Shown: positions 8,446-17,556 of the stretch, piece by piece
Layout: each line of letters opens with the position of its first letter
Position numbering within the stretch: position 1 is the first letter of the stretch
DNA from: Bacteroidota bacterium
GTDB taxonomy: Bacteria > Bacteroidota > Ignavibacteria > Palsa-1295
NCBI GenBank assembly: GCA_030706745.1
Contig: JAUZNX010000004.1
Location: 124,001 to 188,000, forward strand
Direction of reading: 5' to 3'
DNA: 64,000 nucleotides
Position numbers and translations under genes: made by a program
The notes under the pieces: generated by a model
Seen by the model: the letters and a program-made list of their open reading frames with translations, nothing else
Database searches by the model: none
What the model was told of the DNA's origin: nothing

Positions 8446-9369
8446 ATGAAGATTACCGTAGTCGGCGCCGGAAATGTTGGCGCAACCACCGCACAACGCA
8501 TTGCAGATAAGGAACTCGCCGAGCAAGTTGTGCTCGTCGATGTCGTCGAAGGCCTCCCGCAGGGCAAAGGCTTGGACATGTGGGAATCCGCCCCGATCGA
8601 AAGCTCGGACACTCGCATGATCGGTACCAATGGATACGAAGAGACCAAGGATTCCGATATTGTCATCCTCACGGCTGGCCTTGCACGCAAGCCGGGGATG
8701 TCACGTGATGATTTGCTCATCAAAAATGCCGAGATCGTTGGCGGCTGCGCCGAAAACGCGATCAAATATAGTCCAAACGCGATCTTTATTGTGGTGGCAA
8801 ATCCGCTCGATGTGATGGTCTACGTCACAATGAAGCGGACCGGCCTGGGACGCGAGAAGGTCATGGGGATGGCCGGCGTGCTGGATTCTTCACGGTTCCG
8901 GTCATTCATCGCGTTAGAGCTGAATGTCTCGGTCGAGGACGTAACAGCCTTTGTGCTCGGTGGCCATGGCGATTCGATGGTGCCGCTTCCTCGGTACTCG
9001 TCCGTTGCAGGGATACCTGTCACGGAGCTGATTCCCGCCGCGCGGCTGGCCGAGATCGTCCAGCGCACTCGCGATGGCGGCATTGAGATCGTCAACTTTC
9101 TCAAGACCGGAAGCGCGTACTACGCCCCATCAGCAGGCGCCGTGCAGATGGCAGAATCGATCGTGAAGAACAAGCACCGCGTGTTGCCGAGCGCCGTGTG
9201 GCTCAATGGGGAGTATGGCCTGAAGGATACCGTAGCCGGCGTACCGATCAAGATCGGTAAGACTGGAGTCGAGCAGGTCATCGAGATCAAACTACTGCCG
9301 GATGAAGCGGCTGCGCTGCAAAGAAGTGCAGATGATGTGAAGGCGAATATTGCCAAGCTGAAGTTCTGA
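8446..9369 (+). CDS. mdh: Malate dehydrogenase
   Basis: NAD-dependent malate dehydrogenase of the LDH-like type (307 residues), converting malate and oxaloacetate in the TCA cycle. It has the nucleotide-binding GAGNVG at 7-12, the mobile-loop Arg pair (R81 in [12 protein letters not shown], the position that distinguishes malate from lactate dehydrogenase), R150, and the catalytic His H174 in [10 protein letters not shown]. It is preceded by its own promoter and followed by a convergent lipoprotein gene. Confidence 0.95.
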   Translation: MKITVVGAGNVGATTAQRIADKELAEQVVLVDVVEGLPQGKGLDMWESAPIESSDTRMIGTNGYEETKDSDIVILTAGLARKPGMSRDDLLIKNAEIVGGCAENAIKYSPNAIFIVVANPLDVMVYVTMKRTGLGREKVMGMAGVLDSSRFRSFIALELNVSVEDVTAFVLGGHGDSMVPLPRYSSVAGIPVTELIPAARLAEIVQRTRDGGIEIVNFLKTGSAYYAPSAGAVQMAESIVKNKHRVLPSAVWLNGEYGLKDTVAGVPIKIGKTGVEQVIEIKLLPDEAAALQRSADDVKANIAKLKF

Positions 9370-9383
9370 TCTGCAAGCGCTCG

Positions 9384-10103
9384 CTATTTGGCGCGCTCGA
9401 CCGTGCCGCTGCCCGCAATGCTTGTGTGGACATCGGTAACGCCACCAATATAATGGATATTGCCGGAACCAGCGATGGAGGCATCGAGCCGACGTGACAC
9501 GTTCACGTCGGCTCCTCCGGAACCTGTGACATCGATTTTGGAGGTACCGGAATAGAGACTATCGGCGATAAGATTGCCGGAGCCAGCGATTTCACCGATA
9601 TGGCTCTCCGCTGAACCTGCGAGCTTGATCGAACCGGAGCCGGATATGGTGGTAGTCAAATCTTTTGCTTTGACCTGAAGATCGTAGGTCCCTGAGCCCG
9701 AAAGTTCGAGACTCAACCTATCGGAAGTAATCGGTGTGGTCGCGTGAATCTCACCGGATCCCGCGAGATCGATCGCGCTATAGGTCGGTGTTGAAATATA
9801 AAGCCGAATCGTTTTCGTTGGCCGAAGATTGCCCTCCGAGCTGACCGTCAGTTTGCCATCTTTAACTGTGGTGGTAATATGCTCGAGGAGGTTCTTATCT
9901 GCTTCGATGCGAATTCCGGATGGCTCTCCCTGCGACAGGATGACCTCGTACTCGCCTTCAAGTTCAATCGACTGGAATTTTCCTGGCGTCCGTTGATCTG
10001 TTATAATGGTCCCATTGCCAGTGTACGTTTCGAAGACGGTGGATATGTTGCGACCGCAGCCGGAGAGGATTAAAAGAAGGGTAGCAATGCTCAGAAATTT
10101 CAT
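9384..10103 (-). CDS. DUF2807 lipoprotein (putative auto-transporter adhesin head domain)
   Basis: 239-residue predicted lipoprotein. The start at MKFLSIATL gives a short signal peptide with lipobox LSGC; an ATG 18 codons upstream would put a polar stretch in front of it. The body is the DUF2807 beta-helix with a repeating AGSG/SGSG pattern (for example DLAGSGEIHA, LSGSGTYDL, IAGSGNIHYI), expected to stack as a right-handed parallel helix. It probably sits on the periplasmic or outer face of the outer membrane. Exact function unknown. Confidence 0.85.
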   Translation of the reverse strand: MKFLSIATLLLILSGCGRNISTVFETYTGNGTIITDQRTPGKFQSIELEGEYEVILSQGEPSGIRIEADKNLLEHITTTVKDGKLTVSSEGNLRPTKTIRLYISTPTYSAIDLAGSGEIHATTPITSDRLSLELSGSGTYDLQVKAKDLTTTISGSGSIKLAGSAESHIGEIAGSGNLIADSLYSGTSKIDVTGSGGADVNVSRRLDASIAGSGNIHYIGGVTDVHTSIAGSGTVERAK

Positions 10104-10232
10104 GGGATTTGAGAATGTGGTGTTGGTGGCTACGTGGCGGCAAGAATGGTGTTTCAATTCAAGCGATCTGCATTCTAACGGCTCTATTTCCTTTTAGTAT
10201 TTAACGGCGCGGGAATTGCTCTTTCACAGAGC

Positions 10233-10679
10233 ATGAATAACTCTAATGTGACTTCAGATGGTACGCGAGAGATGATCAGCCACGGAATCGCGCAGACTGT
10301 TGGTAGTCCATCGCGCGGTGAAGTGACCTCCTCGACTCAGTCGGCCCTCATGGGGATTGTGCTGGCGCGGATCGAAAGCGGGCAACTCTCCTTCTCCTCG
10401 TTGGTCAATCGATTCAACGAATTAGCGCCGGAGGCAACCCGAACTTGGATAGGACCCGGTATTAACGCGGCAATTACAGCGGCAGAAGTCGAGCGTATTC
10501 TCGGCCCCAGAGACTTAGCATCAATCTCGAATGAAGCGGGCCTGCCAGCCAGTGAAGTCTCCGTCGAACTGGCCCAACTGCTGCCGACAATCATTGACAA
10601 ATTCACACCCGAAGGTTCATTGCCGGATGCACCACTTGTGCGACAAGCCGCCGGCGATTTGCGAACGAAAATTTCGTAA
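10233..10679 (+). CDS. YidB-like (DUF937) protein
   Basis: 148 residues with the YidB/DUF937 pattern: a central TWIGPGINAAIT segment, then the helical ILGPRDLASISNEAGL with paired ELAQLLPTIIDKFTPEG. No signal peptide, so cytoplasmic. Function unknown in the family. It lies convergent to the membrane protein gene, with stop codons 4 nt apart, and divergent from the DUF2807 gene; the 129-bp divergent gap shows no clear promoter. Confidence 0.8.
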   Translation: MNNSNVTSDGTREMISHGIAQTVGSPSRGEVTSSTQSALMGIVLARIESGQLSFSSLVNRFNELAPEATRTWIGPGINAAITAAEVERILGPRDLASISNEAGLPASEVSVELAQLLPTIIDKFTPEGSLPDAPLVRQAAGDLRTKIS

Positions 10680-10683
10680 TCCT

Positions 10684-12231
10684 TCAAACTGCCGAGTGTC
10701 GTCGGAAAAGCTTATATGAGCCGATGGTGGTATCTAAGGTATAGGACTTCTCTATCAGCGATTCGAATTCCGGAAACCGCTTTATTTGCTCCATCGATGA
10801 CTCCCCATGCGGCAGCATCCAAAGATGATCGTCGGTCGTGACGAGCACGTAGACCGGTGGATGCCGCGTGAGATCACGAAGGAATTCTGCGCGCCATGAT
10901 TGCTGCAATGGTGTGAGCGGCTCAGCTTCGATCGGGTGCATCAACAAATGCTCATTCGATTGAAAGCGAGAACTGGCACTCCGGCCCGAGAGCTGGTAGG
11001 GCCAGATTCGCATTGCAAATATCTGTATGTAGTCACCTTCGAAGGTGTGTGCCTTGAGGTATCTTCCCGTCGCAAGTTCGTCACGAAGATTCATCTGTCC
11101 TCGCTGCTGGTCTGCGTAGATCGCTTCGAGAGATTTGCCCTCATGCCAGTCGCGAAGGAGCCGCATCGGCAAACGAGTTGCGCCAAACCCGAGCAGCACC
11201 ATGAGAAGCGCCACGATTGCGAAGCGATTTTGTCTGGACCATGAGATCAGACCCGCAAATCCCAATGCTGCAAGAACGCAGGCGATCGAGTAGGTTGGCA
11301 CAAAATGGTGTGCATCGCCCTGTCCCTGGATAAATGTCGAAATTGGTGCGACGAAACAGAGGGCCAACAAGAGCATGAGCGGACGTCTGTCATGCGATTG
11401 AAAGAACACAAGTGCTAATCCTGCGAAGTAGAAGTAAGTCATGACGCCGGAACCGCGGAAAGTCACTCCATGACGAAATTTGCCGTATACCTCGAGATTG
11501 AATAGGATTGTGGCTTCGAACAACTCGCCTACATGGCCAACGATCAAATAGAAGAAGATAATTGCCAAGGGAAGCAGGACGGACGATAGTGCAAAGACCA
11601 ACAGACTGCGGCGAGTCGTTTCACGCCGTTGCGTGAAGAGATACCATAATGCTGGAATCCCCGCCAGCACCATGAGTGGCCGGACCAATAACATCGCCCC
11701 AAGCATCAGGCCAGCCCAGCCCCATGCAGAAGCCACATGCTCGTCGCGATCGGTGCGCAGCAATTGTATTGCATAAAAAACGAGCATCGGAGCGACAAAG
11801 CAATCCCGCTGGCCCGTGTCCCAGACGCCAAGACCAATATAGGTAAAGGCGTAGAGTAATGGCGCGAAGAGCGCAGCGACGCCACTCGCATCGAGGCGTC
11901 GGGCCAATCGCGCGATCAGCCAACACGTCAGAATCTGAACGAGCAGATCGAACGTGGCAAAACCCAGAGCACTGGTGCCAAAAAGGAGAATCGCAAGCGC
12001 ATAAATAAACGCTCCGCCGGGAAAATTCTGGTCGAACGATGCGACATAGGGCAACCCGCCATGGAGTAAAGTCCATCCGAGATAATGATGGAATGACTGG
12101 TCCATCTGCATGGCGAACAGCAGTCGAGGAATCAGTGCTATCGAACCCAGTATGGTCCCTGCGCTCGCGAGCATAGCAGGAGATAGGGGGAGGGACGATT
12201 GGGTCTTCACTGGGCGCAAGAAGCTCAACAT
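10684..12231 (-). CDS. Multi-spanning membrane glycosyltransferase-like protein (GT39/ArnT-like)
   Basis: 515 residues with about 10 membrane segments and a soluble C-terminal third. The layout resembles GT-C glycosyltransferases of the ArnT/PMT kind: an early periplasmic loop with charged residues (MDQSFHHYLGW, SFDQNFPGGAF) followed by alternating helices. Such enzymes transfer sugars from polyprenyl phosphates on the outer face of the inner membrane. The neighbouring genes give no pathway. Substrate is unknown and the GT assignment is by architecture. Confidence 0.65.
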   Translation of the reverse strand: MLSFLRPVKTQSSLPLSPAMLASAGTILGSIALIPRLLFAMQMDQSFHHYLGWTLLHGGLPYVASFDQNFPGGAFIYALAILLFGTSALGFATFDLLVQILTCWLIARLARRLDASGVAALFAPLLYAFTYIGLGVWDTGQRDCFVAPMLVFYAIQLLRTDRDEHVASAWGWAGLMLGAMLLVRPLMVLAGIPALWYLFTQRRETTRRSLLVFALSSVLLPLAIIFFYLIVGHVGELFEATILFNLEVYGKFRHGVTFRGSGVMTYFYFAGLALVFFQSHDRRPLMLLLALCFVAPISTFIQGQGDAHHFVPTYSIACVLAALGFAGLISWSRQNRFAIVALLMVLLGFGATRLPMRLLRDWHEGKSLEAIYADQQRGQMNLRDELATGRYLKAHTFEGDYIQIFAMRIWPYQLSGRSASSRFQSNEHLLMHPIEAEPLTPLQQSWRAEFLRDLTRHPPVYVLVTTDDHLWMLPHGESSMEQIKRFPEFESLIEKSYTLDTTIGSYKLFRRHSAV

Positions 12232-12377
12232 AAGCCGAAATCGACTTGACGCGAATTCCTTTATTCCGGTTCCAGGACCATCCGGTTGCTCACCCTGAAT
12301 GTTCGGATGGAATAACAGTCCCTCAACATGTTACCGAGGCCATCAAGCCCGGGATTACAGTCTCAAAGGCACGCCCA

Positions 12378-12707
12378 CTATGAACCGAGAGAGGCCTTAT
12401 CCTCGTTTTTCGACTTCTCTGCCTTGCGCCGGATGCCAGTGTCGTCGCCCTTCTCGAAGCCTTGTCCGAAGAATGGGCTTCGGTTCGCGATCTCACTTTC
12501 GGGATCGACGGACTGATTCGGGCGGTCAAGTTCGGATACGGGTTCGCGAAAACGGCTCTTTGAATCGAGGATGTCCTCTTCCTCGACCTCGGGTCCCTCT
12601 TCACTCGGGGCCTCTGTCTCTACAACTTCGGCACCGCGTTCTGCAAAGAAGCGAGACTGGTTCAGCTCGTCTTCCTGATCGTTGTTCTTTCTGGTTTTTT
12701 CGCTCAT
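12378..12707 (-). CDS. Highly acidic, low-complexity hypothetical protein
   Basis: 109 residues starting MSEKTRKNNDQEDEL, rich in Glu, Asp, Ser and Arg with almost no hydrophobic core, so probably disordered. No family recognised. A start 6 codons upstream is possible. An open frame on the opposite strand over the same bases is Arg/Pro/Ser-rich and looks like a shadow. The 146-bp gap between this gene and the membrane protein shows nothing recognisable. Existence as a real gene is moderately supported. Confidence 0.5.
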   Translation of the reverse strand: MSEKTRKNNDQEDELNQSRFFAERGAEVVETEAPSEEGPEVEEEDILDSKSRFREPVSELDRPNQSVDPESEIANRSPFFGQGFEKGDDTGIRRKAEKSKNEDKASLGS

Positions 12708-12826
12708 ATTGACGTTTGAGTGCAAGATCGGTGCCGAGCTCGGAATGGTGCATCCTTCTTTGGAAAATGGGATGCATAACGCAATAAATGAGCAATAATC
12801 TTACCTGGTGGCAAGATGTTTTCAGA

Positions 12827-13567
12827 CTAATACTTTAGCATTGTTCTCCACATCTCGTACAACTCTCCAGTTGCCTTGACGTCCCGCATGCAATACTCCG
12901 CAATTTCTCTGTGGCGGCCTTCACTGAAGAAGAGCGGGACTTTATCGCCCGCAATCCCTTCCGACTTTGGTGAAGCAATTCCGAATGACTTGGTGTAAAA
13001 ATCGAGATTGAACTTCCGGGTCGCTCCCGCTTTATCGAAGCCCTGCCCAAAACAAAGTTTGTCCTGGAGATCGATGTGTTCGATGCCGCTGTACCGATCG
13101 CTGGCTGAGCCGCCAACTTTGAATTCCCACCGGGTGCCCGCCATCATGTTGACCGATGGCCGAATGCCGAGCACCGCACTACGAAGCATGAGAAAGGGGC
13201 AATCGAAATTGCGGCCATTGAAAGTAACGACGCCACTGTATTTCTCCGAAAGGCCATTCCAGAAATGCTGCAATAGGGCGGACTCATCCACGAATGCCTT
13301 GTACCGGATCTTCATGCCATCGCGTTCGACGATCTCATCCGATTCTTCCTGGGCAAGATAGAGTGCGCTACCTTTGAGCGTCTCATGCACGAGAGTGCCG
13401 ATGCAGACGACCTTGCCGGTTAGCGGATTGAGTCCGCCCCAGCCCTTTCGTTGCTCGCGTTCTTCCTCTGTGACAGCGCCGCGCAGCAGGTAATCGCGCT
13501 GCACTTCATCGAATGAGGTTTCAAAATCAAGCGGGATGGTTTCGATGTCGAAGATCAGGGTGCTCAT
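12827..13567 (-). CDS. Predicted 3'-5' exonuclease (PolB-like exonuclease domain, COG3298 type)
   Basis: 246 residues with a DEDD-superfamily exonuclease core: LIFDIETIP (D7, E9) as motif ExoI, VTFNGRNFDCPFL as ExoII and EYCMRDVKATGELY as ExoIII. The arrangement matches stand-alone proteins related to the proofreading domain of B-family polymerases. It probably degrades single-stranded DNA or RNA 3' ends. Cytoplasmic, apparently monocistronic. Confidence 0.85.
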   Translation of the reverse strand: MSTLIFDIETIPLDFETSFDEVQRDYLLRGAVTEEEREQRKGWGGLNPLTGKVVCIGTLVHETLKGSALYLAQEESDEIVERDGMKIRYKAFVDESALLQHFWNGLSEKYSGVVTFNGRNFDCPFLMLRSAVLGIRPSVNMMAGTRWEFKVGGSASDRYSGIEHIDLQDKLCFGQGFDKAGATRKFNLDFYTKSFGIASPKSEGIAGDKVPLFFSEGRHREIAEYCMRDVKATGELYEMWRTMLKY

Positions 13568-13574
13568 CGGTAGC

Positions 13575-13602
13575 GAGTTATGAGTAACGAGTAACGCGTG
13601 AC
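13575..13602. repeat. Heptamer tandem array (4 units)
   Basis: Four consecutive 7-bp units, GAGTTAT, GAGTAAC, GAGTAAC and GCGTGAC, lie just upstream of the exonuclease start codon and 74 bp before the aldo/keto reductase gene. A similar 7-bp array occurs at 16491-16511. These look like short tandem filler repeats. Confidence 0.5.
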
Positions 13603-13675
13603 AAGTTGAGAACGAGGAATTTGCATTGAACGATTCAACTTGGTGCTCGTTTGCCGATGCTCAATATTTTCAAAC

Positions 13676-14647
13676 ATGGACTACACGAACCTTGGCCGGA
13701 CCGGCCTGAAAGTCAGTCGCCTTTGTCTTGGGACGATGAACTTCGGTCATCGCACACCTGAAGCGGAAGCGTTTCGGATTATGGACCGCGCGCTCGAACT
13801 TGGCGTCAATTTCTTCGATACCGCGAACGTCTATACCCGTCCCGCACCGCGCGGAACAACCGAGACAATCGTCGGTAACTGGTTCGCGCAAGGCGATGGC
13901 CGGCGCGAGAAGGTCGTGCTCGCAACCAAACTCTATGGCGAAATGGACCCGTGGCCGAACAACGCGCGCTACGGAGCGCTCGCGATCCGCAAGGCCTGTG
14001 AAGCAAGCTTGAAGCGCATGCAGACGGATTATATCGATCTCTATCAGATGCACCACATCGACCGCGCGATCACGTGGGACGAGGCATGGCAGGCGTTCGA
14101 GCAATTGTTCACATCCGGCAAGATTGTCTATAGCGGCTCCTCGAACTTTGCCGGTTGGCATGTTGCCGCTGCCTGCGAAGCAGCAAAACGACGCAACTAT
14201 CTCGGGCTCGTCTCCGAGCAGAGTCTCTACAATCTCTTAGACCGCACCATCGAACTCGAAGTCATTCCTGCTTGTCAGCATTACGGACTCGGCCTTCTAC
14301 CCTGGTCGCCACTCGGTGGGGGATTGCTCGGTGGAATTCTTGAGGCATCAGGTGATGGTCGCAGAACATCCCCGGGCGTGCAGCAGAGGCTGGATGAAGC
14401 GCGCCCTCAAATTCAAGCATACGAATCGCTCTGCAAAGAAATCGGAGTTGCACCGGGTGTGCTGGCACTTGCATGGTTGCTCAGGCAACCGGCTGTCACG
14501 GCTCCGATTGTTGGTCCGCGGACCGTTGAGCAATTGGACGAAGCAGTTTCGGCGCTCACAATCGTAATTGAAGACGAGACACTGAAGCGACTGGACGAAA
14601 TCTTTCCCGGTCCGGGCGGCGCTGCCCCGGAAGCGTATGCCTGGTAA
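13676..14647 (+). CDS. Aldo/keto reductase
   Basis: 323-residue NADPH-dependent oxidoreductase. The catalytic tetrad is visible: D48 and Y53 (FFDTANVY), K85 (VLATKLYG) and H126 (LYQMHHID). The start MDYTNLGRTGLKVSRL is the classic family N-terminus; an in-frame upstream start is less likely. The C-terminus overlaps the following DUF488 gene by 11 bp, so the two are probably cotranscribed. Substrate unknown. Confidence 0.92.
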   Translation: MDYTNLGRTGLKVSRLCLGTMNFGHRTPEAEAFRIMDRALELGVNFFDTANVYTRPAPRGTTETIVGNWFAQGDGRREKVVLATKLYGEMDPWPNNARYGALAIRKACEASLKRMQTDYIDLYQMHHIDRAITWDEAWQAFEQLFTSGKIVYSGSSNFAGWHVAAACEAAKRRNYLGLVSEQSLYNLLDRTIELEVIPACQHYGLGLLPWSPLGGGLLGGILEASGDGRRTSPGVQQRLDEARPQIQAYESLCKEIGVAPGVLALAWLLRQPAVTAPIVGPRTVEQLDEAVSALTIVIEDETLKRLDEIFPGPGGAAPEAYAW

Positions 14648-15197
14648 ACGCATTGTATACTCAGTCGGACATTCGAATCGTCCAATCGAGGAATTCGTCT
14701 CGTTGCTCGAAGAGAATGAGATCGAGCTACTGGCTGATGTTAGGACCGTGCCGCGATCGCGTACGAACCCACAATTCAACCGCGAAACCTTGCCAGGCAC
14801 GCTGAAGAAACATGGCATCGAATACATCCATCTTGCGGCGCTCGGCGGGCTACGAGGGCACCGCAAGGATCAGCCCGCATCACGAAATACCTACTGGGAA
14901 AACGCCAGCTTCCGGAATTACGCTGACTATGCGGAGACAGCCGGATTTCGAGAAGGTCTGGATGAGTTGATTCATCTCGCTCGAGCGAAACGGACGGCAT
15001 TTATGTGTGCCGAAGCACTCTGGTGGCGTTGTCACCGGCGGATCATCACAGATTATCTGCTCGCGGGAGGTTTTGTCGTTCGCCACATTATGGGCACTGG
15101 AAAAGTTGAGGTTGCGAAATTGAACGAGCACGCCGCCATTCTAAAGAACGGATCGATCGAGTATCCCGGCGATCAGCGGGAGTTAGAGTTCGTATAG
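14637..15197 (+). CDS. DUF488 domain protein
   Basis: 186 residues with the DUF488 hallmarks: YSVGHSNRPIEEFV, LADVRTVPRSRTNPQF, the ALGGLRG loop and the FMCAEALWWRCHRRII segment with paired Cys and His. Function of the family is not established. It overlaps the aldo/keto reductase upstream and runs 15 bp into the convergent hemerythrin-domain gene. Confidence 0.88.
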   Translation: MPGKRIVYSVGHSNRPIEEFVSLLEENEIELLADVRTVPRSRTNPQFNRETLPGTLKKHGIEYIHLAALGGLRGHRKDQPASRNTYWENASFRNYADYAETAGFREGLDELIHLARAKRTAFMCAEALWWRCHRRIITDYLLAGGFVVRHIMGTGKVEVAKLNEHAAILKNGSIEYPGDQRELEFV

Positions 15198-15899
15198 GTC
15201 GGAGCCTTCCTCATCGTCCTCCTCGTAATTGAACGAGGTCGTTGCCTGAGCATTTGTACTGCTCTGAACATTTCGGGAAGGGTCGCTAAACTGCGGATGC
15301 TCAAATTCGAGCAACGGTGTCGTTGCTTCGTTATCATGCCCGCGCCGAAGTTTCTCGATCAACTCCAGCTTGTCAGAATTCGAAAGGACCTGATCGGCCA
15401 CAGAATATACTCGCTGCTCTTCGATCCGGACGTGCTCGCGATAGAGAATCGCAAGCTCTTTGCCAAGTGCTATAAAGGCGGCGTCTTCCGCAGCATGCTG
15501 CGCGTGCGACGCTTCAAGGGCCGCCGGGTCGTGCGGTTTCGCACGAAAGATTTCCCAGTCTTTCACGAGCGCTCGCAGCTTCTGCTCGAGAACCGTATGG
15601 CCTTCGATCAGGAACCGGATCGGTGCATTCGGCGGCTGAAAGCCAACGTGAGGCACCTTTGCGATCACGAAAGGAAATAAGTACCGTTCTTCGTCGCGCT
15701 CATGTTCTGGCGCAAGGACGGTAAAGAACCGAAACAATTCTTCCCATTCCGGTTGGGTAGCAAAGCTCTTGAAGACTCCGCGAGTTTCTGCGTCCTTCAG
15801 CAACGTTTCGAGTTCAACGCACGAATGCAGCACTTGTTTGTGCATGTCGCGAAAGAACGCAACGCCATCGGAATAGTTGTTCGGATCAAGGAGGATCAT
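15183..15899 (-). CDS. Hemerythrin (HHE) domain protein
   Basis: 238 residues forming a four-helix bundle with metal-ligand-like His/Glu positions: DMHKQVLHSC, LAPEHERDEERYLFP, IEGHTVLEQ, SHAQHAAEDAA and REHVRIEEQRVY. Such proteins bind a di-iron centre and sense or carry O2 or NO, or store iron. An acidic, disordered tail (EEDDEEGSDLYEL) follows from about residue 195. The start codon lies 3 nt from the end of an inverted-repeat element. Confidence 0.8.
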   Translation of the reverse strand: MILLDPNNYSDGVAFFRDMHKQVLHSCVELETLLKDAETRGVFKSFATQPEWEELFRFFTVLAPEHERDEERYLFPFVIAKVPHVGFQPPNAPIRFLIEGHTVLEQKLRALVKDWEIFRAKPHDPAALEASHAQHAAEDAAFIALGKELAILYREHVRIEEQRVYSVADQVLSNSDKLELIEKLRRGHDNEATTPLLEFEHPQFSDPSRNVQSSTNAQATTSFNYEEDDEEGSDLYEL

Positions 15900-15902
15900 G
15901 AG

Positions 15903-16041
15903 TCAGAACCGGGATTTATGAGATATTCGGGATGAATGGGATTTTGTGCTCGGAACGTTCCTTCATTTGCGGGATGAATCGCAATAGCGGACATGTTAAC
16001 CATCTTGCATATCCCAAATATCTCATAAATGCCGATTCTGA
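15903..16041. repeat. Short inverted-repeat element, copy A
   Basis: 139-bp element with 31-bp terminal inverted repeats at 15903-15933 and 16011-16041, matching at 28 of 31 positions. The arms start TCAGAACCGGGATT (left) and TCAGAATCGGCATT (right, read inward) and both continue ATGAGATATT then GGGAT. It fills the entire divergent gap between the hemerythrin gene and dut: the left arm starts 3 nt before one start codon and the last base of the right arm is the A of the dut ATG. It encodes no protein. The ends relate to copies B and C. Confidence 0.75.
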
Positions 16042-16484
16042 TGTCTGAACTTTTGATTAAACGGTTGAGTGACACGGACAGTGACATTCCGCTTCCCGGT
16101 TATGCGACCGAACATGCTGCCGGTATGGATATTCGCGTCAATAAGCCGGTCGAAATTGCGCCTGGTGCGGTCGTGCTTGCCCCGACCGGTATCGCGCTCG
16201 AAATTCCGGAAGGCTATGAAGGCCAGGTGCGGCCTCGGAGCGGTCTTGCCGCACAACACGGCATCACTTGTCTGAACTCGCCTGGAACGATCGATGCCGA
16301 TTATCGCGGCGAGTTGAAGGTGATCCTCATCAATCATGGCAAAGAGACGGTTCGATTCGAGCGCGGCCAGCGCGTCGCACAGCTTGTTATCAGCAAGTAC
16401 GAGCGCGTCGAAGTGATCGAAACCACGCAACTTGCGGAAACGGCACGTGCCTCCGGCGGCTTCGGTCACACTGGAATTCATTGA
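16041..16484 (+). CDS. dut: Deoxyuridine 5'-triphosphate nucleotidohydrolase (dUTPase)
   Basis: 147-residue trimeric dUTPase that hydrolyses dUTP to dUMP and PPi, keeping uracil out of DNA. All five motifs are visible: [25 protein letters not shown] with catalytic D85, RGQRVAQLV, and the C-terminal P-loop-like [10 protein letters not shown]. The start MSELLIKRL is used; an in-frame ATG four codons upstream lies inside the inverted repeat. Confidence 0.96.
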   Translation: MSELLIKRLSDTDSDIPLPGYATEHAAGMDIRVNKPVEIAPGAVVLAPTGIALEIPEGYEGQVRPRSGLAAQHGITCLNSPGTIDADYRGELKVILINHGKETVRFERGQRVAQLVISKYERVEVIETTQLAETARASGGFGHTGIH

Positions 16485-16490
16485 TCTGTA

Positions 16491-16511
16491 TTTGTCATTC
16501 GTCATTTGTCT
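16491..16511. repeat. Heptamer tandem array (3 units)
   Basis: Units TTTGTCA, TTCGTCA and TTTGTCT fill the 34-bp gap between dut and fbp. It is a second 7-bp-period array, comparable to the one at 13575-13602. Confidence 0.45.
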
Positions 16512-16518
16512 TTGAGCC

Positions 16519-17556
16519 GTGCCCCTCGTCCACGATAAAGTAATCACGATCGAGCGCCACATCATCGAGCAGCAGGCCAGCGCCGATGCTGAACGCTCTG
16601 ATGGTGCCACGGGCGATTTCTCCGCGCTACTGCGCGATCTGACGCTCGCATTCAAAATCATCAACCGCGAGGTCATGCAGGCCGGTCTGGTCGATGTGCT
16701 TGGCGCCACAGGCGATGTCAACGTGCAAGGCGAGATCGTCCAAAAGCTCGATGCCTTTGCCAACACGGTGATTTACCGCGCCATGGACCATGGTGGGCAT
16801 CTCTGTGGCATGGCCAGCGAAGAAGACCCGGATATTCTGCCAATCCCAAAAGATTACAAGTGTGGCCGCTACGTACTGCTGTTCGATCCACTCGACGGCT
16901 CTTCGAACATCGATGTGAACGTCTCGATCGGTACGATCTTCTCGATTCTTCGACGCGTCACGCCGGAGGAAACCCACGGTACGCTCGACGACTTCCTGCA
17001 ACCCGGCTACAAGCAAGTGGCAGCGGGCTACACGATCTATGGGCCTTCGACCATGCTGGTGTACACTGCGGGTCGCGGCGTATTTGGCTTTACGTATGAT
17101 CCCTCTGTCGGGGAGTTCTTGCTTTCACATGATGATATTCGGATTCCACAACACGGATCGATCTACAGTGTGAACGAAGGCAATTACCATAAGTGGGATT
17201 CGCGCGTTCAGCGGTTTATCGACTGGGCAAAGATGGATGTGCCCGACGAGCGCAAGAAGGCGTATTCGCTCCGGTATATTGGCTCGATGGTTGCGGATGT
17301 CCATCGGACGTTACTTTATGGCGGCGTATTCCTCTATCCGGCTGATGTGAAGAGTCACAAAGGCAAGCTCAGGCTGCTATACGAAGCCAACCCCATGTCC
17401 TTCGTGGTTGAGCAAGCCGGCGGCAAAGCGAGCGATGGTTCGCAGCGTGTACTGGAGATTCAGCCCGAGCATCTGCACCAGCGGACACCACTTATTGTTG
17501 GAAGCCCAAAGAACGTTGAAGAGGTAGAGAGATTTTTGAACGGGGATTACAGTTGA
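16519..17556 (+). CDS. fbp: Fructose-1,6-bisphosphatase, class I
   Basis: 345 residues. It dephosphorylates fructose 1,6-bisphosphate in gluconeogenesis. The metal-binding signature [19 protein letters not shown] is present, with the substrate loop around [11 protein letters not shown] and the C-terminal GGKASDG. The start is GTG at 16519. The last residues (NGDYS) and the stop codon fall in sequence that matches the ends of the neighbouring inverted-repeat element, so the original C-terminus may have been altered by insertion. Confidence 0.95.
   Translation: MPLVHDKVITIERHIIEQQASADAERSDGATGDFSALLRDLTLAFKIINREVMQAGLVDVLGATGDVNVQGEIVQKLDAFANTVIYRAMDHGGHLCGMASEEDPDILPIPKDYKCGRYVLLFDPLDGSSNIDVNVSIGTIFSILRRVTPEETHGTLDDFLQPGYKQVAAGYTIYGPSTMLVYTAGRGVFGFTYDPSVGEFLLSHDDIRIPQHGSIYSVNEGNYHKWDSRVQRFIDWAKMDVPDERKKAYSLRYIGSMVADVHRTLLYGGVFLYPADVKSHKGKLRLLYEANPMSFVVEQAGGKASDGSQRVLEIQPEHLHQRTPLIVGSPKNVEEVERFLNGDYS

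Noticed and set aside
12299-12712. 137-codon plus-strand open frame opposite the acidic protein
   Set aside because: Arg/Ser/Pro-rich composition typical of a shadow; the minus-strand frame has a more natural N-terminus, though neither is certain.
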